Assembly (NCBI GenBank): GCA_035946955.1
Contig: DASYYE010000599.1
Span: forward strand, 1-16,663
Reading direction: 5' to 3'
Source of the DNA: DASYYE01 sp035946955
GTDB lineage: Bacteria > Actinomycetota > Actinomycetes > Streptosporangiales > Streptosporangiaceae
Length of the DNA stretch: 16,663 nt
Below are positions 7,322 through 14,481 of this stretch, piece after piece. Below the pieces are notes generated by a model. That model was not told the origin of the DNA and did not search any database. It worked only from the letters and a program-made list of their open reading frames with translations. Made by a program: the position numbers and the translations under genes. Every line of letters begins with the position of its first letter. Position 1 is the stretch's first letter.

Positions 7322-7374
7322 GCCCTACCAGAACTCCATCCGCACCGCGCCGGTTGCCACCGCAGGGCGAGGCC

Positions 7375-7402
7375 GCCTGTCCTTGGGTAAAAAAGCCTGT
7401 CC
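7375..7402. promoter_or_regulatory. Direct repeat GCCTGTCC, period 20 bp, in the sigma/ParC divergent promoter region
   Basis: GCCTGTCC occurs at 7375-7382 and again at 7395-7402, flanking the run TAAAAAAG (7388-7395). A 20-bp period is about two helical turns, so both copies face the same side of the DNA. The region holds promoters for the ECF sigma gene (leftward) and the ParC-like gene (rightward). TAAAAA could be a weak -10 for the latter, but no matching -35 was found. A regulator site is inference. Confidence 0.3.
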
Positions 7403-7420
7403 ACGCGGGAGAATGTGGGC

Positions 7421-9889
7421 ATGGCCAGACGTACCACCGACAACCCGCCACCGGCTGACTTCGACGAGAACATCGTCGACATCGACGTCGCCGAGGAGAT
7501 GCGGGGCAGCTACCTCGAATACGCCTACTCCGTCATCTACCAGCGTGCGCTGCCGGACGCCAGGGACGGCCTCAAGCCGGTCCAGCGGCGGATCCTGTAC
7601 CAGATGAACCGGATGGGCCTGCGGCCCGACCGCGGCCACGTCAAGTGCGCGCGCGTCGTCGGCGAGGTGATGGGGCGGCTGCACCCCCATGGAGACGGCG
7701 CGATCTACGACGCGCTGGTACGGATGGCCCAGGACTGGGTCATGCGGCTGCCGCTGGTGGACGGGCACGGCAACTTCGGCTCGCTGGACGACGCGCCCGC
7801 CGCCTACCGCTACACCGAGGCACGCCTGGCCGCGGCCGCCATGGAGATGGTCGCCTCGATCGACGAGGACACGGTCGACTTCCAGCCCAACTACGACGGC
7901 CAGGAGGTCCAGCCGGAGGTGCTGCCGTCCGGGCTGCCCAACCTGCTGGTCAACGGCGCCTCCGGGATCGCGGTCGGCATGGCCACCAACATGGCCCCGC
8001 ACAACCTCGGCGAGGTCGTCGCCGCCGCCCGGCACCTGATCGCCAACCCCGACGCCACGCTCGAGGAGCTGATGCGGTTCGTGCCTGGCCCGGACCTGCC
8101 CACCGGCGGCAAGATCGTGGGCCTGGACGGGATCCGGGAGGCCTACGAGACCGGCCGGGGCACCTTCCGGACCCGTGCGACCGCGCGGATCGACAAGGTC
8201 ACGCCGCGGCGTACCGGGATCGTCGTCACCGAGCTCCCGTACAACGTCGGCCCGGAGAAGGTGATCACCCGGATCAAGGACCTGGTCGGTGCGAAGAAAC
8301 TCGCCGGGATCTCCGACGTCAAGGACCTGACCGACCGTGATCAGGGCCTGCACCTGGTGATCGAGCTGCGTTCGGGCTTCCACCCCGAGGCGGTGCTGGA
8401 GGAGCTGTACCGGCTCACGCCGATGGAGGACAGCTTCGGCATCAACAATGTGGCGCTCGTGGACGGGCAGCCCAAGCTGCTGGGACTGCGGGAGCTGCTG
8501 CAGATCTACGTGGACCACCGGATCGAGGTCGTCCGCAGGCGCAGCGAGTTCCGCCGCCGCAAGCGTTCCGAGCGGCTCCACCTGGTGGACGGCCTGGTCA
8601 TCGCCTTGCTCAACATCGACGAGGTGATCCAGGTGATCCGCACCAGCGACGATGCGGCTGCCGCCAAGGAACGCCTGATGAGCGTGTTCGACCTGTCGGA
8701 GACCCAGGCGGCCTACATCCTCGACACGCCGCTGCGGCGGCTGACCCGCTATGACCGGCTGGAGCTGGAGGCCGAGCGCCAGACACTGCAGACCGAGATC
8801 GCCGAGCTGACCGCGATCCTGGAGTCCGAGGCCAGGCTGCGCGAGGTCGTGTCAGGTGAGATGGCCGCTGTGGCGGAGCGTTTCGCGAACCCGCGGCGCA
8901 CGGTCCTGCTGGAGGGCAGCGGTGCCGTCCGCCAGGCCGCTGTCCCGCTGGAGGTGGCCGACGACCCGTGCGTGGTGCTCATGTCCTCCACCGGGCTGCT
9001 CGCACGCGTGCATGCCGAGGAGCACGCCACGCAGGGGCCTGTCGCGGGCAGTGCGCAACGGGCCGCCCACGACGTCATCGTGGCGGCCGTGACCACCACC
9101 GCGCGCGGCAGCATCGCCGTGGTGACCTCACAGGGCCGGCTGGTGCGGATGGGGGTGCTCGACATCCCCGCGATCCCGCCGAGCGCGCACTCGCCCAGCC
9201 TGGCGGGGGGCGCCCCGCTCGGTGAGTTCGTGGCGCTCGGGCCGGGTGAACGGGTGGCTGGGCTGGTGGCCGCTGACGCGTCCGGCGCGGGACTGGCCCT
9301 GGGCACCGCGAGTGGAGTGGTCAAGCGTGTCGCACCCGACTACCCGAGCAGTGCGGACGACTTCGAGGTCATCGCACTGAAGCCGGACGACCACGTGGTC
9401 GGTGCGGTCCAGCTCGCCAGCGACGAGGCGGACCTTGTCTTCATCACCAGTGATGCCCAGTTGCTGCGGTTCGCTGCCAGTGGGGTGCGGCCACAGGGGC
9501 GGGCCGCGGCCGGGATGGCCGGGATCCGGCTGGCTGCCCGGGCTCAGGTGGTGTGGTTCGGCGCGGTCGAGCCGGAGGCGGACGCGGTCGTCGTGACCGT
9601 CGCGGGCAGCACGGGGGCTCTGCCGGGCAGTGGGGCGGAGACCGCGAAGGTCACGCCGTACCCGGAGTACCCGCCCAAGGGGCGGGCCACTGGCGGGGTC
9701 CGGTGCCACCGGTTCCTCAAGGGCGAGGACGCACTTGTCCTGGCCTGGGCGGGGCAAGCGCCTGCCCGGGGTGCCACAGCGGCGGGGGTGGCCGTGGACC
9801 TGCCCGCGGCAGACGGCCGCCGTGACGGGTCGGGGAGCCGGATCAGGCACCCTCTGGCGTCCCTGGGCGGGGCCGCTCCCGGGTTGTGA
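7421..9889 (+). CDS. parC: DNA topoisomerase IV-like subunit A (second type IIA topoisomerase, 822 aa)
   Basis: This is the breakage-reunion subunit of a type IIA topoisomerase. It has the winged-helix/tower core with LPDARDGLKPVQRRILY (44-60), HPHGDGAIYDALVRMAQ (88-104), NFGSLDD (118-124) and the catalytic Tyr131 preceded by Arg130, then VNGASGIAVGMATNMAPHNL near 182-202. The C-terminal part (about 510-790) is the DNA-wrapping beta-pinwheel. No GyrA box (QRRGGKG-type) is seen, which favours a decatenating topoisomerase IV-like role over supercoiling gyrase. The position equivalent to E. coli GyrA Ser83 is Gly93, while Asp97 corresponds to Asp87. ATG at 7421 has GGGAGA eight bases upstream; the in-frame GTG at 7415 is only two bases from it. 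The partner ParE-like gene lies convergently downstream, 24 bp away. Actinomycetes commonly carry this second enzyme beside gyrase. Confidence 0.93.
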   Translation: MARRTTDNPPPADFDENIVDIDVAEEMRGSYLEYAYSVIYQRALPDARDGLKPVQRRILYQMNRMGLRPDRGHVKCARVVGEVMGRLHPHGDGAIYDALVRMAQDWVMRLPLVDGHGNFGSLDDAPAAYRYTEARLAAAAMEMVASIDEDTVDFQPNYDGQEVQPEVLPSGLPNLLVNGASGIAVGMATNMAPHNLGEVVAAARHLIANPDATLEELMRFVPGPDLPTGGKIVGLDGIREAYETGRGTFRTRATARIDKVTPRRTGIVVTELPYNVGPEKVITRIKDLVGAKKLAGISDVKDLTDRDQGLHLVIELRSGFHPEAVLEELYRLTPMEDSFGINNVALVDGQPKLLGLRELLQIYVDHRIEVVRRRSEFRRRKRSERLHLVDGLVIALLNIDEVIQVIRTSDDAAAAKERLMSVFDLSETQAAYILDTPLRRLTRYDRLELEAERQTLQTEIAELTAILESEARLREVVSGEMAAVAERFANPRRTVLLEGSGAVRQAAVPLEVADDPCVVLMSSTGLLARVHAEEHATQGPVAGSAQRAAHDVIVAAVTTTARGSIAVVTSQGRLVRMGVLDIPAIPPSAHSPSLAGGAPLGEFVALGPGERVAGLVAADASGAGLALGTASGVVKRVAPDYPSSADDFEVIALKPDDHVVGAVQLASDEADLVFITSDAQLLRFAASGVRPQGRAAAGMAGIRLAARAQVVWFGAVEPEADAVVVTVAGSTGALPGSGAETAKVTPYPEYPPKGRATGGVRCHRFLKGEDALVLAWAGQAPARGATAAGVAVDLPAADGRRDGSGSRIRHPLASLGGAAPGL

Positions 9890-9913
9890 CGGCCAGTGAC
9901 CGGTATGCGGTGG

Positions 9914-12004
9914 TCAGACGTCGATGCGGGAGGCGTCGAGCTCGCTGGCGCCGCTCACGATCAGGTCGCGGCGTGGTCCCACCTCTGTGCCCATGAGGAG
10001 GTCGAACATGGCGCTCGCGGCGGCTGCGTCCTCGATGCGGACCCGGCGCAGCGTGCGGTGGCGTGGGTCCATGGTCGTCTCGGCCAACTGGTCGGCGTCC
10101 ATTTCCCCCAGGCCCTTGTACCGCTGCACCGGCTCCTTCCAGCGCTGGCCCCGCCGCTCCAGCTCCAGCAGCGAGCGGGTCAGCTCGGAGTCGGAGTAGG
10201 TGTAGGTGTACTTCTTCTGGTTCTTCCTCGGGTTGGACAGTTCGATCCGGTGCAGCGGCGGCACGGCCGCGAACACCCGGCCCGCAGCGAGCATGGGCCC
10301 CATATACCGGTGGAAAAGCGTGAGCAGCAGGCAGCGGATGTGCGCGCCGTCGACATCGGCGTCAGTCATGAGAATAATCCGCTGGTAGCGGGCTGAGTCG
10401 AGGTCGAAGGACGCGCCGGAGCCGGCGCCGATCACCTGGATGATCGCGGCGCACTCGGCGTTCTTGAGCATGTCCGACAGGGACGCCCGCTGCACGTTGA
10501 GGATCTTGCCGCGGATCGGGAGCAGGGCCTGGAACTCCGAGTCCCGGGCTCGGCGGGCGGTCCCGAGCGCGGAGTCACCCTCGACGATGAACAGCTCACT
10601 GCGGTCGTCGGCGGTGCGGCAGTCCACCAGTTTGGCGGGCAGGGCCGAGGCGGCCAGCGCCGACTTGCGGCGCTGGTTCTCCCGGTGCTCGCGGGCGGCG
10701 ATCCTGGCCTTGGCGGCTGCCGCCACCTTCTCCAGGACTGCCCGGGCCTGCTGCTTGCCCTTGCCCCGGGAGTTGAAGAACGACCCGAGTTCGGCGGCGA
10801 CCACCTGCTGGACGATCCGGGAGGCCGCGGGAGTGCCGAGCACCTCCTTGGTCTGGCCCTCGAACTGTGGCTCAGGCACCCGGACGGAGATGACCGCGGT
10901 GAGGCCCTCGGCCACGTCCTCTTTGGTGGCGGGCTCGTCGCCGTTCTTGAGCAGCCGGACGGCACGCAGCTGCTCGTTGAGCACCCGCACCATGGCACGC
11001 TCGAAGCCGGTGACGTGGGTGCCCCCCTTGGGCGTGGCGATCACATTGACGAAAGAGCGCGTCACCGTGTCGTAGCCAGCGGTCCAGCGCAGTGCCACGT
11101 CCACGCCCAGTTCGCGCTCCACCTCGGCGGGGGTCATGTGGCCCTGGTCGTCGAGGACCGGGATGGTCTCGGTGAAGCTCCCAGAGCCCACGAGCCTGAC
11201 CACGTCGGTGACGGGCTCACCAGTCGCCAGGTCAGCACAGAACTCGCTGATCCCGCCCTCGAACCGGAACGACTCCTGCGACCCGTCACGCTCGTCGCGG
11301 ATGCGGATCTCCAGCCCGGGCACGAGGTAGGCCGTCTGCTGGGCACGCTGGTGCAGTGCCTCCAGGCTCCACTCGGTGTCATGGACGAACACCTGCGGGT
11401 CCGGCCAGAACCTGACCCTGGTCCCGGTGGTCTTCCTCGCGACTTTGCGGACCTGCCGCAGCCCGGACTTGCGGGTGAACGAGGCTTTCGGACCGGGGCC
11501 GGCGAACTCCCCTGGCACACCGCGGCGGAACGAGGCGGCCCATTCGTAGCCGTCCTTGTCGACCTCGACGTCCAGCCGGGCCGCCAAGGCGTTGACCACG
11601 GAGGCACCGACGCCGTGCAGCCCGCCTGAGGCGGTGTAGGAGCCGCCGCCGAACTTGCCCCCGGCGTGCAGCCGGGTCATGACCAGTTCCACGCCGGACA
11701 GGCCGGTCTTGGGCTCGACGTCGACCGGGATGCCGCGGCCGTTGTCGCGGACCTCAGCGGACCCGTCGGCGCGCAGGATCAGTTCGACGGTGGTGCAGGC
11801 CCCGGCCAGCGCCTCGTCCACGGCATTGTCGATGATCTCCCACAGGCAGTGCATGAGCCCGCGGCTGTCCGTGGACCCGATATACATGCCCGGCCGCTTG
11901 CGGACGGCTTCCAGGCCCTCCAGAACGGTGAGATGGCGGGCGGTGTAGCTGTCGGCGGCGAGGCCGCCAGCCCTGGCCGGCCGGGCGGCTACGTCGGCTG
12001 TCAC
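9914..12004 (-). CDS. parE: DNA topoisomerase IV-like subunit B (GyrB2/ParE, 696 aa)
   Basis: This is the ATPase/TOPRIM subunit that pairs with the ParC-like protein. The GHKL ATPase domain shows EIIDNAVDEALAG (about 56-68), DNGRGIPV (87-94) and the lid GGLHGVGASVVNAL (127-140). The transducer domain has TPKGGTHVTGF near 323, and TOPRIM has EGDSALG near 474, PIRGKILNVQ near 495 and DADVDGAHI near 547 for metal binding; the tail includes QRYKGLGEMD. Start is GTG at 12004: AGGAGA lies six bases upstream, whereas the longer GTG at 12019 lies just in front of that site and has none of its own. The protein has about 24 extra residues before ARHLTVLEGLEAVRKRPGMYIG. It is convergent with parC (24 bp between stops), not in an operon with it, and divergent from the DUF7455 gene. 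Confidence 0.95.
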   Translation of the reverse strand: MTADVAARPARAGGLAADSYTARHLTVLEGLEAVRKRPGMYIGSTDSRGLMHCLWEIIDNAVDEALAGACTTVELILRADGSAEVRDNGRGIPVDVEPKTGLSGVELVMTRLHAGGKFGGGSYTASGGLHGVGASVVNALAARLDVEVDKDGYEWAASFRRGVPGEFAGPGPKASFTRKSGLRQVRKVARKTTGTRVRFWPDPQVFVHDTEWSLEALHQRAQQTAYLVPGLEIRIRDERDGSQESFRFEGGISEFCADLATGEPVTDVVRLVGSGSFTETIPVLDDQGHMTPAEVERELGVDVALRWTAGYDTVTRSFVNVIATPKGGTHVTGFERAMVRVLNEQLRAVRLLKNGDEPATKEDVAEGLTAVISVRVPEPQFEGQTKEVLGTPAASRIVQQVVAAELGSFFNSRGKGKQQARAVLEKVAAAAKARIAAREHRENQRRKSALAASALPAKLVDCRTADDRSELFIVEGDSALGTARRARDSEFQALLPIRGKILNVQRASLSDMLKNAECAAIIQVIGAGSGASFDLDSARYQRIILMTDADVDGAHIRCLLLTLFHRYMGPMLAAGRVFAAVPPLHRIELSNPRKNQKKYTYTYSDSELTRSLLELERRGQRWKEPVQRYKGLGEMDADQLAETTMDPRHRTLRRVRIEDAAAASAMFDLLMGTEVGPRRDLIVSGASELDASRIDV

Positions 12005-12082
12005 GCGTGGTCTCCTCACATGGGGCAGGCCACTCCCATTGCCCTGCCTGACGGCAGACTAGCCGCCGCATCGGACACCCGC

Positions 12083-12095
12083 AGCGTGCCACGCT
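12083..12095. promoter_or_regulatory. 13-bp palindrome in the parE/DUF7455 divergent region
   Basis: AGCGTG-C-CACGCT is a perfect 6-bp inverted repeat around one base. It lies 79 bases upstream of the parE GTG, within the 309-bp non-coding gap 12005-12313. It could be a small dimeric operator or chance in GC-rich DNA. Confidence 0.25.
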
Positions 12096-12137
12096 TTGCC
12101 GCAGGACGTCACGGGGCTGGACATAGAGGTGGATCCC

Positions 12138-12153
12138 GGGTAATTGGGGTAAT
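12138..12153. repeat. Tandem GGGTAAT motif, period 9
   Basis: GGGTAAT is found at 12138-12144 and 12147-12153, followed by CATCATC. The patch is AT-rich for this genome and lies in the middle of the 12005-12313 gap between the divergent parE and DUF7455 genes, where both promoters should be. The role is unknown. Confidence 0.3.
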
Positions 12154-12179
12154 CATCATCAGACGTTCAACTGAGGTCG

Positions 12180-12185
12180 TATCAT
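12180..12185 (+). promoter_or_regulatory. Candidate -10 element (TATCAT) for the DUF7455 gene
   Basis: TATCAT matches the sigma-70 -10 consensus at five of six bases and lies 128 bases upstream of the ATG at 12314. The -35 region 18 bases upstream (TCATCA) is weak. No better pair was seen for either gene in the gap. Confidence 0.25.
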
Positions 12186-12313
12186 CCGTTCGCCCTTGGC
12201 GTAGCAGGGGCCGGCGTGGGAACGTTGGGGTCCAGCGCAGTGTTGGATGGGAGTGCAAGGGAAGTGGGTAGGCCAGACGCACTCAGCGGACGGCCCGACG
12301 CGAGGAGGCGAAC

Positions 12314-12541
12314 ATGACCGGGACGGTAGCCCCTAGCAAGCCTCTCACCGCCATGGACTCGTGCGACCGTTGTGGCGCGCAGGCCTATGTCCGGGTCATC
12401 CTGCCCGGCGCGGGGACGCTCTTCTTCTGTGCCCACCACAGCCGTCAGCACGCTGACGCGCTCGCCAAGGTCGCCGTCGAGATCCAGGACGAGACCGGGC
12501 GCCTCACCGCTGGGCCCGAGGGCCCAGCCCAGTCGAGGTAA
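12314..12541 (+). CDS. Small zinc-ribbon-like DUF7455 protein (75 aa)
   Basis: This is a short soluble protein with two candidate metal-binding pairs: CDRC at residues 17-20 and CAHH at 39-42 (a further His at 46), separated by a hydrophobic beta-like stretch (YVRVILPGAGTLFF). This is the pattern of the actinobacterial DUF7455 family, which I recall being encoded beside the principal sigma factor gene; its function is not established. ATG at 12314 has GAGGAGG five bases upstream, an excellent ribosome-binding site. The stop is 9 bp from the convergent stop of the sigma gene, and a strong hairpin lies inside its last codons. Zinc binding is inferred from the Cys/His spacing only. Confidence 0.88.
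   Translation: MTGTVAPSKPLTAMDSCDRCGAQAYVRVILPGAGTLFFCAHHSRQHADALAKVAVEIQDETGRLTAGPEGPAQSR
12509..12528. terminator. Perfect hairpin inside the 3' end of the DUF7455 gene, candidate bidirectional terminator
   Basis: GCTGGGCCC (12509-12517) and GGGCCCAGC (12520-12528) are perfect reverse complements; with a 4-base loop this is an 8-bp all-but-one G/C stem. There is no T-tract on either strand. It starts 22 bases past the sigma-gene stop on the minus strand and 11 bases before the DUF7455 stop on the plus strand, so it could serve both convergent transcripts. Confidence 0.45.
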
Positions 12542-12550
12542 CCCCCGGCC

Positions 12551-14224
12551 TCAGTCCAGGTAGTCGCGGAGCACCTGCGAGCGCGACGGGTGCCGCAGCT
12601 TCGACATGGTCTTGGACTCGATCTGGCGGATCCGCTCGCGGGTGACGCCGTAGACCTTGCCGATCTCGTCCAGGGTCTTGGGCTGGCCGTCGGTCAGCCC
12701 GAACCGCATCGAGACCACGCCTGCCTCGCGCTCGGAGAGGGTGTCGAGCACTGAGTGGAGCTGCTCCTGCAGGAGGGTGAAGCTCACCGCCTCACCCGGC
12801 TGGATCGCCTCGGAGTCCTCGATCAGGTCGCCGAACTCGCTGTCACCGTCCTCACCGAGGGGGGTGTGCAGCGAGATCGGCTCGCGGCCGTACTTCTGGA
12901 CCTCGATGACCTTCTCCGGGGTCATGTCCAGCTCGGCGGCGAGTTCCTCTGGCGTGGGCTCCCGGCCGAGGTCCTGGAGCATCTGCCGCTGCACCCGGGC
13001 GAGCTTGTTGATGACCTCGACCATGTGGACCGGGATGCGGATCGTCCGTGCCTGGTCGGCCATGGCGCGGGTGATGGCCTGCCGGATCCACCAGGTCGCG
13101 TAGGTGGAGAACTTGTAGCCCTTGGTGTAGTCGAACTTCTCCACCGCGCGGATCAGCCCGAGGTTGCCTTCCTGGATCAGGTCCAGGAACAGCATGCCTC
13201 GGCCGGTGTAGCGCTTGGCCAGCGAGACCACCAGCCGCAGGTTGGCCTCGAGCAGGTGGTTCTTGGCCCGGCGGCCATCCTCGGCGATCCAGTCCATGTC
13301 GGCGCGCTGGGCCGGGGGGAGGTTCCGGCCGCCCTGGGCCAGCTTCTCCTCGGCGAACAGCCCCGCCTCGATGCGCTTGGCGAGCTCCACCTCCTGCTCG
13401 GCATTGAGCAGGGGCACCTTGCCGATCTGCTTCAGGTAGTCCTTGACCGGGTCCGCTGTGGCACCGGCTGAGGCCACCTGGGCCGCGGGCAGGTCGTCGT
13501 CATCGTCCCCGAAGACAAACGCATCGTCGTCGGTCTCCTCGCCCGGCCGGGCCTCACCCGGGGCACCCGGGCCCGCGGCAGCCGCCTGAGCGGAGCCCGC
13601 GGCCACGGCACCGGGCTGGTCCGGGCCAGCATCGGGACCGGCCTCGTCGTCGATCTCTTCAGCGAGCTGGTCTTCGAGAGCGTCCGGGTCGAGGTCGTCA
13701 CCCGCGTCGTCGAGCCCAGCCTCCAGGCTCTCGACGTCGAGGTCGTCGACGGAGAAGTCCTCGATGTCCACGGCGTCGAGGTCGTCGGAGGCCTCGTCCA
13801 TGTCCGGGTCCTCCATACCGGGGGACCCGCCCGCGCCGGGGAGGTCGTCCTCGTCTGACCCGGCTGGGGTGCCCCCAGCCGCGGCGCCCTCGGCCGCACC
13901 AGGGTGCCCCTTGGCGCGGGCTGGCGCCTTGACCGGCAGGCGCTCAACCGACGGCGTGGCCGCCGTCCCATTGGCGCGGCTCGCTGCGCGCCGGCGCGGC
14001 TGCGCCTGCTCCTGACGCCCGGCGGACACTGTTTCCTCGGATGATGCCTCGGCGGGCTCAGCCGCCGGGTCAGTGGTCCGGGGCGTCTTGGCGGCCCCTG
14101 ACCGCTTTGTCCCCCGCGACCCGCTATGTGCCGGGGAGTCTTGGACCGCCGCCACGCGCCCCTGGCCCTGCTGGCGGGGCTGCTTCCGAGCCGCGGAGCC
14201 TGCCGCACTCGCCACGGAGGTCAC
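12551..14224 (-). CDS. hrdB: Principal RNA polymerase sigma factor (HrdB/SigA type, 557 aa)
   Basis: This is a group I sigma-70 factor for housekeeping promoters. Region 1.2 begins at about residue 258 (DPVKDYLKQIGKVPLLNAEQE). Region 2 is at 328-401 with NLRLVVSLAKRYTGRGM, DLIQEGNLGLIRAVEKFDY and the -10-melting segment YKFSTYATWWIRQAITRAM. Region 3 follows with RIPVHMVEVINKLARVQRQ, and region 4 is at 496-548 with the helix-turn-helix TLDEIGKVYGVTRERIRQIE. The first 257 residues are non-conserved: a basic Ala/Pro-rich part (1-120), then an Asp/Glu-rich part (about 121-253). Start is GTG at 14224, one base from AGGAAGGG; GTG at 14215 is an alternative with about ten bases of spacing. It lies downstream of the PP2C phosphatase gene on the same strand, 257 bp away, and converges on DUF7455. 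Confidence 0.96.
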   Translation of the reverse strand: MTSVASAAGSAARKQPRQQGQGRVAAVQDSPAHSGSRGTKRSGAAKTPRTTDPAAEPAEASSEETVSAGRQEQAQPRRRAASRANGTAATPSVERLPVKAPARAKGHPGAAEGAAAGGTPAGSDEDDLPGAGGSPGMEDPDMDEASDDLDAVDIEDFSVDDLDVESLEAGLDDAGDDLDPDALEDQLAEEIDDEAGPDAGPDQPGAVAAGSAQAAAAGPGAPGEARPGEETDDDAFVFGDDDDDLPAAQVASAGATADPVKDYLKQIGKVPLLNAEQEVELAKRIEAGLFAEEKLAQGGRNLPPAQRADMDWIAEDGRRAKNHLLEANLRLVVSLAKRYTGRGMLFLDLIQEGNLGLIRAVEKFDYTKGYKFSTYATWWIRQAITRAMADQARTIRIPVHMVEVINKLARVQRQMLQDLGREPTPEELAAELDMTPEKVIEVQKYGREPISLHTPLGEDGDSEFGDLIEDSEAIQPGEAVSFTLLQEQLHSVLDTLSEREAGVVSMRFGLTDGQPKTLDEIGKVYGVTRERIRQIESKTMSKLRHPSRSQVLRDYLD

Positions 14225-14355
14225 CCCTTCCTTCGCTGGACGGCCGCCTGCCTAGCGGCGGAGTGCACATGACTGCCCGAGATGGCAGACGACACAGACA
14301 CCTCTCCTGCGCTCGTTTCAGGAAACGGGCTCTCCTGCCCGCACCCCAGCGGCTG

Positions 14356-14379
14356 AGACTACCCATGCCTCACGGCATG
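14356..14379 (-). promoter_or_regulatory. Candidate hrdB upstream element: hairpin CATGCC/GGCATG next to a -10-like TAGTCT
   Basis: In the 257-bp gap between the phosphatase stop and hrdB, CATGCC (14364-14369) and GGCATG (14374-14379) form a 6-bp stem with a 4-base loop. On the minus strand the next bases downstream include TAGTCT (14361-14356), a -10-like TAnnnT, about 130 bases before the hrdB start. A TTGACG at 14413-14418 is too far away to be its -35. The hairpin could instead end the phosphatase transcript. Both readings are weak. Confidence 0.25.
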
Positions 14380-14481
14380 TATGTCACACCAGTGCCCCAC
14401 CCGCCCACCTCACGTCAACCACCTTAGGCGGAGTCCTGGGGTAACTCGTACCACCTGCCGCCCTCCGTGCCAGCAAGTGGG

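Noticed and set aside
7325..8581. 418-aa open frame on the minus strand
   Set aside because: It lies antisense to the strongly recognisable ParC-like gene. Its Asp/His/Val/Leu/Gln-rich composition is what the reverse frame of high-GC coding DNA gives, and no family is recognised.
7421..9889. Naming the topoisomerase A subunit gyrA
   Set aside because: No GyrA box is visible in the C-terminal domain, and the setting beside a second ParE and hrdB fits the extra type IIA enzyme of actinomycetes.
9897..9916. Hairpin between the parC and parE stops as a terminator
   Set aside because: The stem is only six pairs with a three-base bulge and no T-tract, too weak to call.
10685..11629. 314-aa open frame on the plus strand
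   Set aside because: It is antisense to the GHKL and transducer parts of ParE, with no recognisable motif.
12005..12019. Longer ParE start (GTG at 12019)
   Set aside because: The five extra codons contain the AGGAGA ribosome-binding site of the GTG at 12004.
13432..14208. 258-aa minus-strand frame overlapping the sigma N-terminus
   Set aside because: It is a Thr/Arg/Pro-rich out-of-frame shadow of the Asp/Ala-rich sigma N-terminal region.
14413..14418. TTGACG as the hrdB -35 box
   Set aside because: The bases 16-19 positions downstream on the minus strand are GC-rich with no -10-like hexamer.
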